Shown here piece by piece: positions 26,765 to 34,309 of a stretch of 64,000 bases of DNA. The position numbers were made by a program, and so were the translations under genes. How positions within the stretch are numbered: the first letter of the stretch is position 1; every line of letters begins with the position of its first letter. The notes beneath the pieces are model-generated. The model searched no databases and was not told the origin of the DNA. It saw only the letters and a program-made list of their open reading frames with translations. This DNA is from Clostridium simiarum (lineage in GTDB: Bacteria; Bacillota; Clostridia; Clostridiales; Clostridiaceae): contig NZ_JAHLQL010000004.1 in the NCBI RefSeq assembly GCF_018919175.1, positions 124,001 through 188,000 on the forward strand, written 5' to 3'.

Positions 26765-28162
26765 TCAAACTTTCATTATTTCGCTTAAAGGATTATCCAT
26801 TGCTGACTCTAATCCATCAGGCATATCTTCCCATTTTGTAAAGTATGTTAATAAGAATCCTCCTGCATAAGCAAGTAATGTGCCTATAAGGTAGTGTATA
26901 ACGCTTCCAGCTGGAATTAAAAGCATAAGTGGAAGGCCGGAAAGTCCAATACCTGTGGAAGCCACATTCATCATAGCTACATAGGCACCGCCTAAAACGG
27001 AACCAAGACAAGCTGTTATAAAAGGCTTTCCTAAAGGTAATGTAACACCAAACATTAAAGGTTCTCCTACACCTAGCATAGCTACTGGTAATGCACTAGC
27101 TATTACATTTTTTAATTTCTTGTTTTTAGTTTTCATATATATAGCTATAGCAGCACCAACTTGTCCAGCACCAGCCATTGCTAGTATTGGTCTTAATAAG
27201 TCTAGTCCTGAAGCCTTTAGTAAGCTAACTTCAACTGGAGTTAGTGCTCTATGTAATCCAGTCATTACTAGTGGTAAGAAGGTTGCGGATAGTATAGCTC
27301 CCGTTACAAATCGTCCACGTTCAATCAAAGTATTTACAAGCCAGGTTAAGTTATTAGATAAAAATGCTCCTAATGGATGGAATATGTACAAGCTTCCAAC
27401 ACCAATAATTAATAATACCAATGTAGGTGTAACCATTAAATCTATAACTGAAGGCATAATTTTTCTTAGCTTTTTCTCCAGTGAAGCACCTAGAGCACAG
27501 GCAATTAAAACAGCTATAACTCCACCTTCTTCTGGAGTTAAGTTTTTACCATTTATAATTATTTTGCTTAAACCCGGTGCACTTAATATACCAGCTATGG
27601 CTCCCCCTAGAGTTATACTTCCACCAAATTCTTTAGCTGTATTCATACCAATCATTATGTTCATATAAGTAAAGACTGATTTACCAATTAAATATAAAAT
27701 ATTATAGCTATTACCACTTATTATATGGAGACTTTCTAAAAGTTTTGCAACTCCATAGATAATTCCACAGCCTACGAAACCAGGAATTAAAGGAATAAAA
27801 ATGTTAGATATTTTTCTTAAAAATAGTTTAAATGGTGTTGAGTTTTTAGCTTTTAATTCTTCTTTTCTTAAAGTAACTTCGTCAACTTCACCAATGTTAA
27901 TACTTGCTAGAGTTGAAAATTTAGTTGCTACTTTATTTACATTTCCAGGACCCAATATGATCTGTACTTGACCAGATTGTTGAACTAAGCCCATAACTCC
28001 ATCTATAGCCTTGATTCCTTCTAAATTTGCAAGGCTATTATCCTTTAGTGTTAATCTCAGTCTAGTGGTGCAAAATGCTACTGAAGATATATTTTCTTTG
28101 CCACCTGATTTTTTTAAAATATCTTCAGCGATGGCTTGTGCATCAAATTTTAATGTTGCCAT
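26765..28162 (-). CDS. PTS EIIBC, MurP-like (N-acetylmuramic acid / sucrose family)
   Basis: 465 residues. The EIIB domain (about 1-90) has the phospho-accepting Cys31 in FCTTRLRLTL. The EIIC domain (about 110-450) has about ten helices with LAMAGAGQVGAAIA and GVGEPLMFGVTLPLGKPFITACLG, which resemble the MurNAc permease MurP more than other relatives I can recall. No EIIA domain is fused, so a glucose-type EIIA from elsewhere is needed. The start at 28162 follows AAGGAGAGAGG. The leader holds a LicT-type antiterminator target. MurNAc as substrate is an inference; no murQ is adjacent. Confidence 0.8.
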   Translation of the reverse strand: MATLKFDAQAIAEDILKKSGGKENISSVAFCTTRLRLTLKDNSLANLEGIKAIDGVMGLVQQSGQVQIILGPGNVNKVATKFSTLASINIGEVDEVTLRKEELKAKNSTPFKLFLRKISNIFIPLIPGFVGCGIIYGVAKLLESLHIISGNSYNILYLIGKSVFTYMNIMIGMNTAKEFGGSITLGGAIAGILSAPGLSKIIINGKNLTPEEGGVIAVLIACALGASLEKKLRKIMPSVIDLMVTPTLVLLIIGVGSLYIFHPLGAFLSNNLTWLVNTLIERGRFVTGAILSATFLPLVMTGLHRALTPVEVSLLKASGLDLLRPILAMAGAGQVGAAIAIYMKTKNKKLKNVIASALPVAMLGVGEPLMFGVTLPLGKPFITACLGSVLGGAYVAMMNVASTGIGLSGLPLMLLIPAGSVIHYLIGTLLAYAGGFLLTYFTKWEDMPDGLESAMDNPLSEIMKV

Positions 28163-28403
28163 AAACCTCTCTCCTTTTAATTTTATATTAATAAATAAGG
28201 TTTTCACCTTTATTATTAAAAAATAAATTTGAAATGGGATTAATTAATTAATAGGTTTTTATGGTTCAAAATTATTAAGTGATTTTTAGGTTCAGGTGGA
28301 GCTTGACATTTATATCTTTCCATCTGAGTCCTAGAAGAACTAGTATCAGGAGCGTATAGCTCTCATCTACAATGGGAGCTATTTAATAAACACAGGATTT
28401 AGA
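28163..28403 (-). other. Untranslated leader of the PTS EIIBC gene
   Basis: About 240 bases between the RAT-terminator and the start codon. It holds a further small hairpin ATAGCTC-CATCTACAATG-GAGCTAT-like near 28357-28384. No ORF is supported. Confidence 0.45.
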
Positions 28404-28442
28404 ACAAAAAAAGAGCTAAAAAGATTAAAATCTTTTTAGCTC
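28404..28442 (-). terminator. Leader terminator of the PTS EIIBC gene
   Basis: On the minus strand GAGCTAAAAAGAT pairs with ATCTTTTTAGCTC, followed by seven T. Its 5' arm overlaps the RAT-like element, which is the arrangement of BglG/LicT-controlled attenuators. Confidence 0.85.
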
Positions 28443-28474
28443 ATGCCTGCCTTATACAGTAACACGCTATCCTT
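28442..28474 (-). promoter_or_regulatory. RAT-like antiterminator site (BglG/LicT family target)
   Basis: The minus strand reads GGATAGCGTGTTACTG, then TATAAGGCAGGCATGAGC. This matches the general ribonucleic antiterminator pattern GGAT..GTTACTG...GCAGGC, and its end overlaps the terminator stem, so the two folds exclude each other. A BglG-family RNA-binding protein, not encoded in this window, would allow read-through when the sugar is present. A one-mismatch cre-like sequence (28474-28487) adjoins it. Confidence 0.75.
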
Positions 28475-28566
28475 GTAAACTGTTTCAATTGTTAACATTA
28501 GTATATATTGGATTTAATGCCTTGTCAATGAATTAAATCCAATATATACTTTTTATTATATGCATA
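28443..28566. other. Promoter region of the MurP-like gene
   Basis: Contains an 18-bp inverted repeat GTATATATTGGATTTAAT with its exact complement 13 bases later (about 28501-28549). It lies where the minus-strand promoter of the PTS gene should be. Role unknown. Confidence 0.45.
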
Positions 28567-28635
28567 ATAAAAAATAAGAAACAATGACAAATTGTTTCTT
28601 ACTTCAGAGTGTCCACAAAGTCGACACTCTGTTAT
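28567..28635 (-). terminator. Terminator region of the thiM genes
   Basis: Two hairpins in a row on the minus strand: AGAGTGTC with GACACTCT (28607-28631), then AAGAAACAAT with ATTGTTTCTT (about 28575-28600) followed by a T run. The second is the likely stop signal. Confidence 0.8.
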
Positions 28636-28659
28636 TTTTTGTGTAAAATAAATTATTTC

Positions 28660-29490
28660 CTAATTAATTTCTTTTATAGTAACTTTTGCATAGGTTTCTA
28701 GCTGTTCTTCTGTAATAGTTGATAGGGTATCATGTAGGTATTGCTTAAAGGTTCTAGTGCCATCATGTTCTTTTAATCTTTTTTCAGCTATTTCTCCGGA
28801 AATACCCATAATAAGTATTCCTAGAATAGTGCTTAAGAAATAATCATTGGTATGGCCACTAAATGTAGATATTAAGGCTCCTGTACTTGATCCTGTACCA
28901 ACTACTTTTTTTAGTCTAGGAGTACCATTTTTGATTTTTGCCACTCTTTTTCCGTCGGTTATAATATCTTCTTTACCTGTCATGGCAACTATCATATTTC
29001 TTTCTCTTGCTAGCTTTATGCAACATTCTTCGCCGTCAGATTCATCTTCAAAGGAATCAATTCCTTTGGCTTTAGCTTCATAACCTAGTATGGTTTTTAT
29101 TTCTCCTAGATTTCCTTTTAATATGGAAATATTAACTTCATTTAAGACTCTTTGTATAGCATAACTTCTGAAGGGACTTGCTGATATAGCAGCAGGATCT
29201 AAGATAACAGGTACATTTTCCTTATTAGCAGACCTACCTACATTAACCATGATATCTAAATATTCTCTGTTGATGGTTCCAAAATTAAGCATTACAGCAT
29301 TTACTCCTGCATGAGGTATTATGTCATGAGATTCAACAATGTCATCTGTAAGTACAGGGGAACCTCCAGCATATACGCAGCAATCCACAAGATCTAGGAC
29401 TGTAACATAGTTTGTCATAAATGTAATTAATGGTTTATCTTCTGCATCTTTTTTCTTTAATAAGTTTTTTAGATCCTCTATAAATTCCAA
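28660..29490 (-). CDS. thiM: Hydroxyethylthiazole kinase-like protein, copy 1
   Basis: 276 residues of the ThiM/ribokinase-like fold. ThiM phosphorylates 4-methyl-5-hydroxyethylthiazole for thiamin salvage. Seen: TNYVTVLDLVD near residue 25, GGSPVLTDD, LDPAAISASPFR and KGNLGEI. The catalytic loop reads GTGSSTGAL, with Ser where ThiM enzymes usually have Cys, as its neighbour does (GTGCVIGAM). The gene lies 49 bases after the second copy and is probably in the same transcript. The two share roughly 40-50 percent of residues by eye and may differ in substrate or activity. Confidence 0.85.
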   Translation of the reverse strand: MEFIEDLKNLLKKKDAEDKPLITFMTNYVTVLDLVDCCVYAGGSPVLTDDIVESHDIIPHAGVNAVMLNFGTINREYLDIMVNVGRSANKENVPVILDPAAISASPFRSYAIQRVLNEVNISILKGNLGEIKTILGYEAKAKGIDSFEDESDGEECCIKLARERNMIVAMTGKEDIITDGKRVAKIKNGTPRLKKVVGTGSSTGALISTFSGHTNDYFLSTILGILIMGISGEIAEKRLKEHDGTRTFKQYLHDTLSTITEEQLETYAKVTIKEIN

Positions 29491-29539
29491 AAAATCACCT
29501 CAATTATACATATAGCGAAATTATCTGTACTATATATAA

Positions 29540-30367
29540 TTACTTAAGGCTACTTATTTTAGCCTTAGCTCTTATTTTATCTTCATTATCAACTATAGTG
29601 GATAATACATCTACTAAGTTTACTTTAAACTTATAGTGACCTTCATCTTCTTTTGTGATTTCTTCTGCTAATTCTCCAGCTATACCCATAAGCATTACAG
29701 CTGTTGCAGCACCTAAAACATAATCCTCTGTAGCACCACAATAAGTTGCTACCATAGCACCTATTACACAGCCAGTTCCTATAACCTTTGGAAGTCTAGC
29801 AGAACCATTTTCTATTACTAATATTCTTTCCCCATCAGTTATTATATCTCTTGGACCTGTCATGGCCACTACTAAGTTTCTTTCCTTAGCAAGTCTAACA
29901 CAGAACTCCTCTGCCCCTTCTGGATCTTCGTTAGAGTCAACACCTTTTGAGTTTGACTTAAGCCCTAGACAAGCTTTGATTTCTCCTAAGTTTCCTTTTA
30001 TTACAGAAACCTTAAGCTCATCTAGCATTTTTTGAATAACCATGGTTCTAAAAGGAGTAACACTAGTAGCTACAGGATCTATTACTATAGGAATTCCTTT
30101 TTCGCTAGCCTTTCTTCCAGCTTCCATCATTGATTCAAAATGCTTTTCTGTTATGGTTCCTATATTGAATATCAATGCATCTACATTTCCATATTCAACA
30201 ACATCTGCAGCATCTATTGGATCATCTGTCATAACAGGGGTTCCGCCAATGTAGGCTACTATACTAGTAGAATCATTTGATGTAACATAGTTAACAGCAA
30301 AATCTACTAGAGGATTTTTCTCCTTTGTATGTCTTATTAAATCTATAATTTGATCTATATATTGCAT
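29540..30367 (-). CDS. thiM: Hydroxyethylthiazole kinase ThiM, copy 2
   Basis: 275 residues, with the full set of ThiM motifs: FAVNYVTSNDS, GGTPVMTDD, IDPVATSVTPFR, KGNLGEIKACLG and the loop IGTGCVIGAMVA with the expected Cys. AGGAG precedes the ATG. It starts about 300 bases after the thiY terminator and shows no TPP riboswitch of its own, so its control may differ from the tenA operon. An inverted repeat AATATCAAT/ATTGATATT (about 30516-30550) stands upstream. Confidence 0.9.
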   Translation of the reverse strand: MQYIDQIIDLIRHTKEKNPLVDFAVNYVTSNDSTSIVAYIGGTPVMTDDPIDAADVVEYGNVDALIFNIGTITEKHFESMMEAGRKASEKGIPIVIDPVATSVTPFRTMVIQKMLDELKVSVIKGNLGEIKACLGLKSNSKGVDSNEDPEGAEEFCVRLAKERNLVVAMTGPRDIITDGERILVIENGSARLPKVIGTGCVIGAMVATYCGATEDYVLGAATAVMLMGIAGELAEEITKEDEGHYKFKVNLVDVLSTIVDNEDKIRAKAKISSLK

Positions 30368-30598
30368 ATAAAACTCTCCTTTATTTTATATTTTCACAAT
30401 TAACATCTTTAAACAAGTGACTAGTAAGCAAAGCCTAATTATGAAAATATATGAATGAAAGCAAAATATAAACTAGTTTTAATCTAGTTTATATTTCACA
30501 ATGATAATGATAATAAATATCAATGAATTTGTCAATATAATTGATATTAATAAATAACAGTTATCCAAAGGATAAGAAAGAAAATATAGTTAAATAGA
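30368..30598. other. Promoter region of thiM genes
   Basis: AT-rich. An inverted repeat AAACTAG/CTAGTTT (about 30470-30492), a TGATAATGATAATAA string (30501-30515) and AATATCAAT/ATTGATATT are present. One of these may be an operator. No gene is supported. Confidence 0.4.
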
Positions 30599-30640
30599 TA
30601 AAAAAAGAGTAAGGATATTTTATAAAAAACACCTTACTCT
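30599..30640 (-). terminator. Terminator of the tenA-thiZXY operon
   Basis: On the minus strand AGAGTAAGG pairs with CCTTACTCT over a 17-base AT loop, followed by seven T. Confidence 0.85.
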
Positions 30641-30666
30641 AATAGCCTATGCCATAGGGATTATCG

Positions 30667-31671
30667 CTAATCAAAATTCACATAAAAGTCTTCTGCTTTT
30701 ACTTCTTTATTTAATAATCCTTTTTCTTGTAGCCATTTTATATTTTCTTCCCAAACCTTTTTATCTTGATACAAAAACGGTTCATCCTTTGTTTCCATTT
30801 TGGGAAGAAGTATTTCAAGACTTTCTTTTTCTACAGATTCCGTAAGAGGGAAGCTGTCCTTTTGTTGATTATCTAGCAATATTTTTAGTGATTTATCAGG
30901 ATTATTTTTCATGAACTCAAATCCTTTTCTAGAAGCTTTCATAAATTTCTTTAGAACCTCTGGTTTTTCTTTTAATGTAGTATCACTAGTTACGAAAATT
31001 TCTTCATAATAATTTGGTACACCATATTTAGAAGGGTCAAAATAATTTATTTCATGTCCTTCATGTTTTAACACAGGAACTTCATGGTTTATAAGGCCAC
31101 CGGTGGTAGCATCAACTTTTTTAGTAACCATGGAGGAAAGTAGTTCAAAGCCAACGTCTATTATTTTAACTGAGTTAGGGTCTCCGCCATCTTCCTTTAC
31201 CATGGTTTTAACATATTCAGTGTTTAACGGATTTCCGGAAAAACCAATAACTTTACCAGATAAATCCTTTGGAGAATTTATTCCTTTCTCTTTTAATGAG
31301 ATAATAACATTTAGTGGCGTTTTTACTATAGAACCAATGGATTTTATAGGAACATTCTCGTTAGATCTAGCCATTACTACATCAGGTTGATAGTATATAC
31401 CTATGGTTGCTTTTCCTGCTGCTGGTAAGGCCATTGGGTCTGTAGGATTAGAGGGGAATTTAATATTTACCTTTAATCCTTCTTCTTCGTAATATCCATT
31501 TTCTATAGCTGCATATATAAAACTATGTATAGCATTTGGATACCAGTCCAGAACTAAATCTACTTCTTCTAATTTTTTACTTGAATCATTTTTGCTAGAT
31601 TCCTTACTAGAACATGCAGTAAAGAATAAGGATAGAAAGAGTAATAGGGATATGTATTTAAGTTTTTTCAT
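30667..31671 (-). CDS. thiY: ABC transporter lipoprotein for thiamin pyrimidine precursor, ThiY-like
   Basis: 334 residues. The lipoprotein signal ends in LFFTAC (Cys20). The NMT1/ThiY-like binding domain has DWYPNAIHSFIYAA near residue 42, the usual pyrimidine-contact region. ThiY delivers formyl-aminopyrimidine or HMP to the ThiXZ permease. It overlaps thiX by four bases and closes the riboswitch-controlled operon. Confidence 0.9.
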   Translation of the reverse strand: MKKLKYISLLLFLSLFFTACSSKESSKNDSSKKLEEVDLVLDWYPNAIHSFIYAAIENGYYEEEGLKVNIKFPSNPTDPMALPAAGKATIGIYYQPDVVMARSNENVPIKSIGSIVKTPLNVIISLKEKGINSPKDLSGKVIGFSGNPLNTEYVKTMVKEDGGDPNSVKIIDVGFELLSSMVTKKVDATTGGLINHEVPVLKHEGHEINYFDPSKYGVPNYYEEIFVTSDTTLKEKPEVLKKFMKASRKGFEFMKNNPDKSLKILLDNQQKDSFPLTESVEKESLEILLPKMETKDEPFLYQDKKVWEENIKWLQEKGLLNKEVKAEDFYVNFD

Positions 31672-32411
31672 ACTTCATTCCTCCATTTTATGGTTTTGTT
31701 TTCTAAAAAATTAATAATAGCTACAAGAATTATTGCAGCAAGGGATAATATAAGTATTGGGGCAAAAACTCCGGCACCATCTAATTGAGTCATCATTCTT
31801 TTACTAAAGTATCCAAGGCCAGATTGTGCTCCAAGCCATTCACTAATGGCAGCTCCTATTACGCTAATAGGCACTGCTATTTTTAGGGAAGAAAAGAAAT
31901 ATGGTAATGCATAAGGAAGTTTTAATTTAAGAAAGATATCCTTTTTACTTGCACCATAAGTAATTAAAAGCTCTTCCATATCCTTTCTTGTTGATCGAAG
32001 GCCATCGTATACATTAACTGTTATTGGAAAGAAGGTTATAAGAGTAGTTACTACAACTTTGCTCCAAATACTATAGCCAAACCAAAGTACAAATATAGGT
32101 GCTAAGGCAGTGACAGGAACAGTTTGAGTTACTACTACTATAGGATATATAGCATTTTGAATTTTTTCATTTAAATTCATAGCTATGGCTAAAGCTACTC
32201 CTAAAACTATGGATATAGAAAGTCCTATAAAGGTAACAGATAAAGTAGCAGGAAGATGTACTAAAAATAGTACTTCTCTTAGACTCCAAGCTTTCTCTAC
32301 TATTTTAATAGGAGAGGGTAGTATATACATAGCATTTATATATCTTGCAAGTAGCTCCCAAACAATAAGGAGGAGAATACTTACGATTATGGATGATTTA
32401 TATTTTTTCAT
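31668..32411 (-). CDS. thiX: ABC transporter permease, ThiX-like
   Basis: 247 residues with five to six helices and the binding-protein-dependent permease motif EELLITYGASKKDIFLKLKLPYALP around residue 150. It forms the membrane channel for the thiamin pyrimidine precursor. Start and stop both overlap neighbouring genes by four bases, so it is tightly coupled to thiZ and thiY. Confidence 0.9.
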   Translation of the reverse strand: MKKYKSSIIVSILLLIVWELLARYINAMYILPSPIKIVEKAWSLREVLFLVHLPATLSVTFIGLSISIVLGVALAIAMNLNEKIQNAIYPIVVVTQTVPVTALAPIFVLWFGYSIWSKVVVTTLITFFPITVNVYDGLRSTRKDMEELLITYGASKKDIFLKLKLPYALPYFFSSLKIAVPISVIGAAISEWLGAQSGLGYFSKRMMTQLDGAGVFAPILILSLAAIILVAIINFLENKTIKWRNEV

Positions 32412-33148
32412 AGCTCAATCCTCTGCTTTAATTCATTTATAAGGTCTTCTTTTATTTTTAATATTTCAGGCTTACTTAGCATATGTCTGTTCCTTGGGTA
32501 GGGGAGAGGTACACAGATCTCTTTTAATTTAGTTATGGGTTTTTCAGAGATAACAAATATTTTATTAGATAGAAACAAGGCTTCCTCCACGTCGTGGGTT
32601 ATAAATAGGATGGTTTTATTAAAATTAGACCACTGGGTTAAAAGCCATTCTTGCATTGAAATTTTTGTTATAGCATCTAAAGCGCTAAAGGGTTCATCTA
32701 AAATCAAAACCTCTGAACCTGTAAGAAGAGTTCTAATAAAGGACACCCTCTGTCTCATACCTCCAGATAAATCCCTAGGATATTTATTTTTATAGTTATC
32801 TAGTCCAAATAGTTTTAAATATTCTTCTGCCTTTTTAGGATCTTTTTTGTTTATCTCCAAGGGTAATGCTGCATTTTGTAATATGGTTTTCCAAGGGAGT
32901 AATGAATCCTTTTGAGGCATATAGCCAATATAGCCATTTAAAGTATTAATATTATTACCTTTAATAAATATATATCCACTTAAAGGGGTCTCTAGTTTAG
33001 AAATCAACCTAAATATAGTGCTTTTACCACAGCCACTTGGACCTACTATACTTATAAAATCCCCTTTATTTGCATTGAAACTTAAATTTTCTATAATAAG
33101 TTTTGATTCATTTTTGTATTTAAAATTTACATTAGAAAAATTTAGCAT
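32408..33148 (-). CDS. thiZ: ABC transporter ATP-binding protein, ThiZ-like
   Basis: 246 residues. Walker A GPSGCGKST near residue 37, signature LSGGMRQR near 126, Walker B VLILDEP near 146 and the switch His in FITHDVEEA. It belongs to the nitrate/taurine/ThiZ group of ATPases and powers ThiXY. It lies six bases after tenA. Confidence 0.92.
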   Translation of the reverse strand: MLNFSNVNFKYKNESKLIIENLSFNANKGDFISIVGPSGCGKSTIFRLISKLETPLSGYIFIKGNNINTLNGYIGYMPQKDSLLPWKTILQNAALPLEINKKDPKKAEEYLKLFGLDNYKNKYPRDLSGGMRQRVSFIRTLLTGSEVLILDEPFSALDAITKISMQEWLLTQWSNFNKTILFITHDVEEALFLSNKIFVISEKPITKLKEICVPLPYPRNRHMLSKPEILKIKEDLINELKQRIEL

Positions 33149-33154
33149 AAGAAA

Positions 33155-33814
33155 CTACATCTCCTTGTGGTAAGACATGTCCCAAAACATATATTCATAT
33201 TTACTTGTATTTATAAAGATTTCATTTAATTTTTCAAGTTCTTTATCTGTCATATCTTTTGCAAGGTGATCTACTAAATTTATAATCCATGCTGTAGCTT
33301 CTTCGTATTCTTTTGAGATATAACCTCTTATCCATTCTCCATAAAACTCATGCTCTGTAGAGCCAGGTATTTTACTTAAGTTTTTACCTATTTCTAAGTA
33401 ACTCCACATGCAAGCTAAAAGAGATGTGGAAAGCTCAGCTAGGTTACCAACATGTGATACGGATAGTATGTAATGGGTGTAGGAGATGTTAGTAAGTGAT
33501 TGCTTTGCATTTTTAACCTCCTCAGAAGTTATTCCAAGCCTCTTCATATAAGAACGATGGATACTCATTTCTCCATTTAAAATGTTATCTACCATTTTAG
33601 AAAAACCTTGCATTACCTCTTCAGTATCAGCTTTAACTACACCGAGGGCATAAACTTTTGCATAATCTAAAAGATATAGATAGTCTTGAATCATATAGAA
33701 TTTAAACTTGTCCATGTCTAAAGAACCGTCACCTATACCTTTAATAAAAGGGTGATTATAGTAAGATGTCCAGATGTCCTCAACATTTTCATATAATTTT
33801 TCTGTGAATTTCAT
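33155..33814 (-). CDS. tenA: Aminopyrimidine aminohydrolase TenA (thiaminase II)
   Basis: 219 residues, all-helical TenA fold. TenA hydrolyses aminomethyl-pyrimidine from degraded thiamin to HMP, which fits the transporter genes behind it. The catalytic Cys is in LLACMWSYLEIG and the C-terminal WDMSYHKE matches the acidic catalytic region. The open frame continues 37 codons upstream but AGGAGGAATCAAA directly precedes the ATG at 33814, and the longer form would run into the riboswitch terminator. Confidence 0.93.
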   Translation of the reverse strand: MKFTEKLYENVEDIWTSYYNHPFIKGIGDGSLDMDKFKFYMIQDYLYLLDYAKVYALGVVKADTEEVMQGFSKMVDNILNGEMSIHRSYMKRLGITSEEVKNAKQSLTNISYTHYILSVSHVGNLAELSTSLLACMWSYLEIGKNLSKIPGSTEHEFYGEWIRGYISKEYEEATAWIINLVDHLAKDMTDKELEKLNEIFINTSKYEYMFWDMSYHKEM

Positions 33815-33845
33815 TTTGATTCCTCCTAATTTTATATTTTTAAAA

Positions 33846-33880
33846 TAAAAAAAGTGCAAATCTATAGGAAGATTCGCACT
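33846..33880 (-). terminator. Riboswitch-controlled terminator before tenA
   Basis: On the minus strand AGTGCGAATCT pairs with AGATTTGCACT, then seven T. It lies between the TPP aptamer and the tenA start, so TPP probably causes early termination. Confidence 0.85.
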
Positions 33881-33926
33881 GACATTTCTAAATATCGCTA
33901 AAACAAGCAAATATTTTAAATACACA

Positions 33927-34022
33927 CAAAGCCTCTCCCTACGCTGGAATTAACCAGATCAGGTAAGAAAGGTCTAAGAATCACGTTCTTAATCTCAGCC
34001 AGCAACACCAGCCCCCTTGGGA
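33927..34022 (-). ncRNA. TPP riboswitch (THI element)
   Basis: The minus strand has the THI-box parts in order: GGGGGCTGGTGTTGCTGGCT, GAGATTAAGAA, then ACCTGATCTGGTTAATTCCA and GCGTAGGGAGAGGC. This is the conserved thiamin pyrophosphate aptamer. It controls tenA and the thiZXY transporter behind it through the following terminator. Confidence 0.95.
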
Positions 34023-34143
34023 TTGTTATATACTATATCAAGTTTTACAATGTAATAGTACTATAATATAATTGTATAGTCAAATAAATAATAAATAAAT
34101 CTAATGATTTATTTTTAAAAGTGCTATAAATAGTAATAATAAA

Positions 34144-34273
34144 TAGAGTTCTTGCCTTTATAGGTAGTTTTTACTCCCACTAAAGTTTAGAAATCCTTAT
34201 TCAGGGACTTAGCCGCTCTTTATTTCCACCTTGAGGAAGATAGGAGGATTAGAGCGGGGATTCATGGGATAAA
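34144..34273 (-). repeat. 128-bp dispersed repeat, minus-strand copy (diverged)
   Basis: Reverse-oriented full-length copy with many changes. The outer stem CCGCTCT/AGAGCGG is intact; the inner one is GTAGT-TTTT-ACTCC with one mismatch. It abuts the terminator of the NlpC/P60 gene. Confidence 0.8.
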
Positions 34274-34304
34274 AAAATGGATGTAGATCTTACATACATC
34301 CAAA
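34274..34304 (-). terminator. Terminator of the SH3-NlpC/P60 gene
   Basis: TGGATGTA and TACATCCA form the stem; on the minus strand a run of T follows. It begins seven bases from the stop codon. Confidence 0.85.
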
Positions 34305-34309
34305 AACTA

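Noticed and set aside
27120..27668. 182-codon open frame opposite the PTS EIIBC gene
   Set aside because: Antisense shadow of a well-supported membrane protein; no ribosome site and no protein-like composition.
30501..30515. Fur-box-like TGATAATGATAAT string before thiM
   Set aside because: Only a loose match in AT-rich DNA and no iron genes nearby; not enough for a call.
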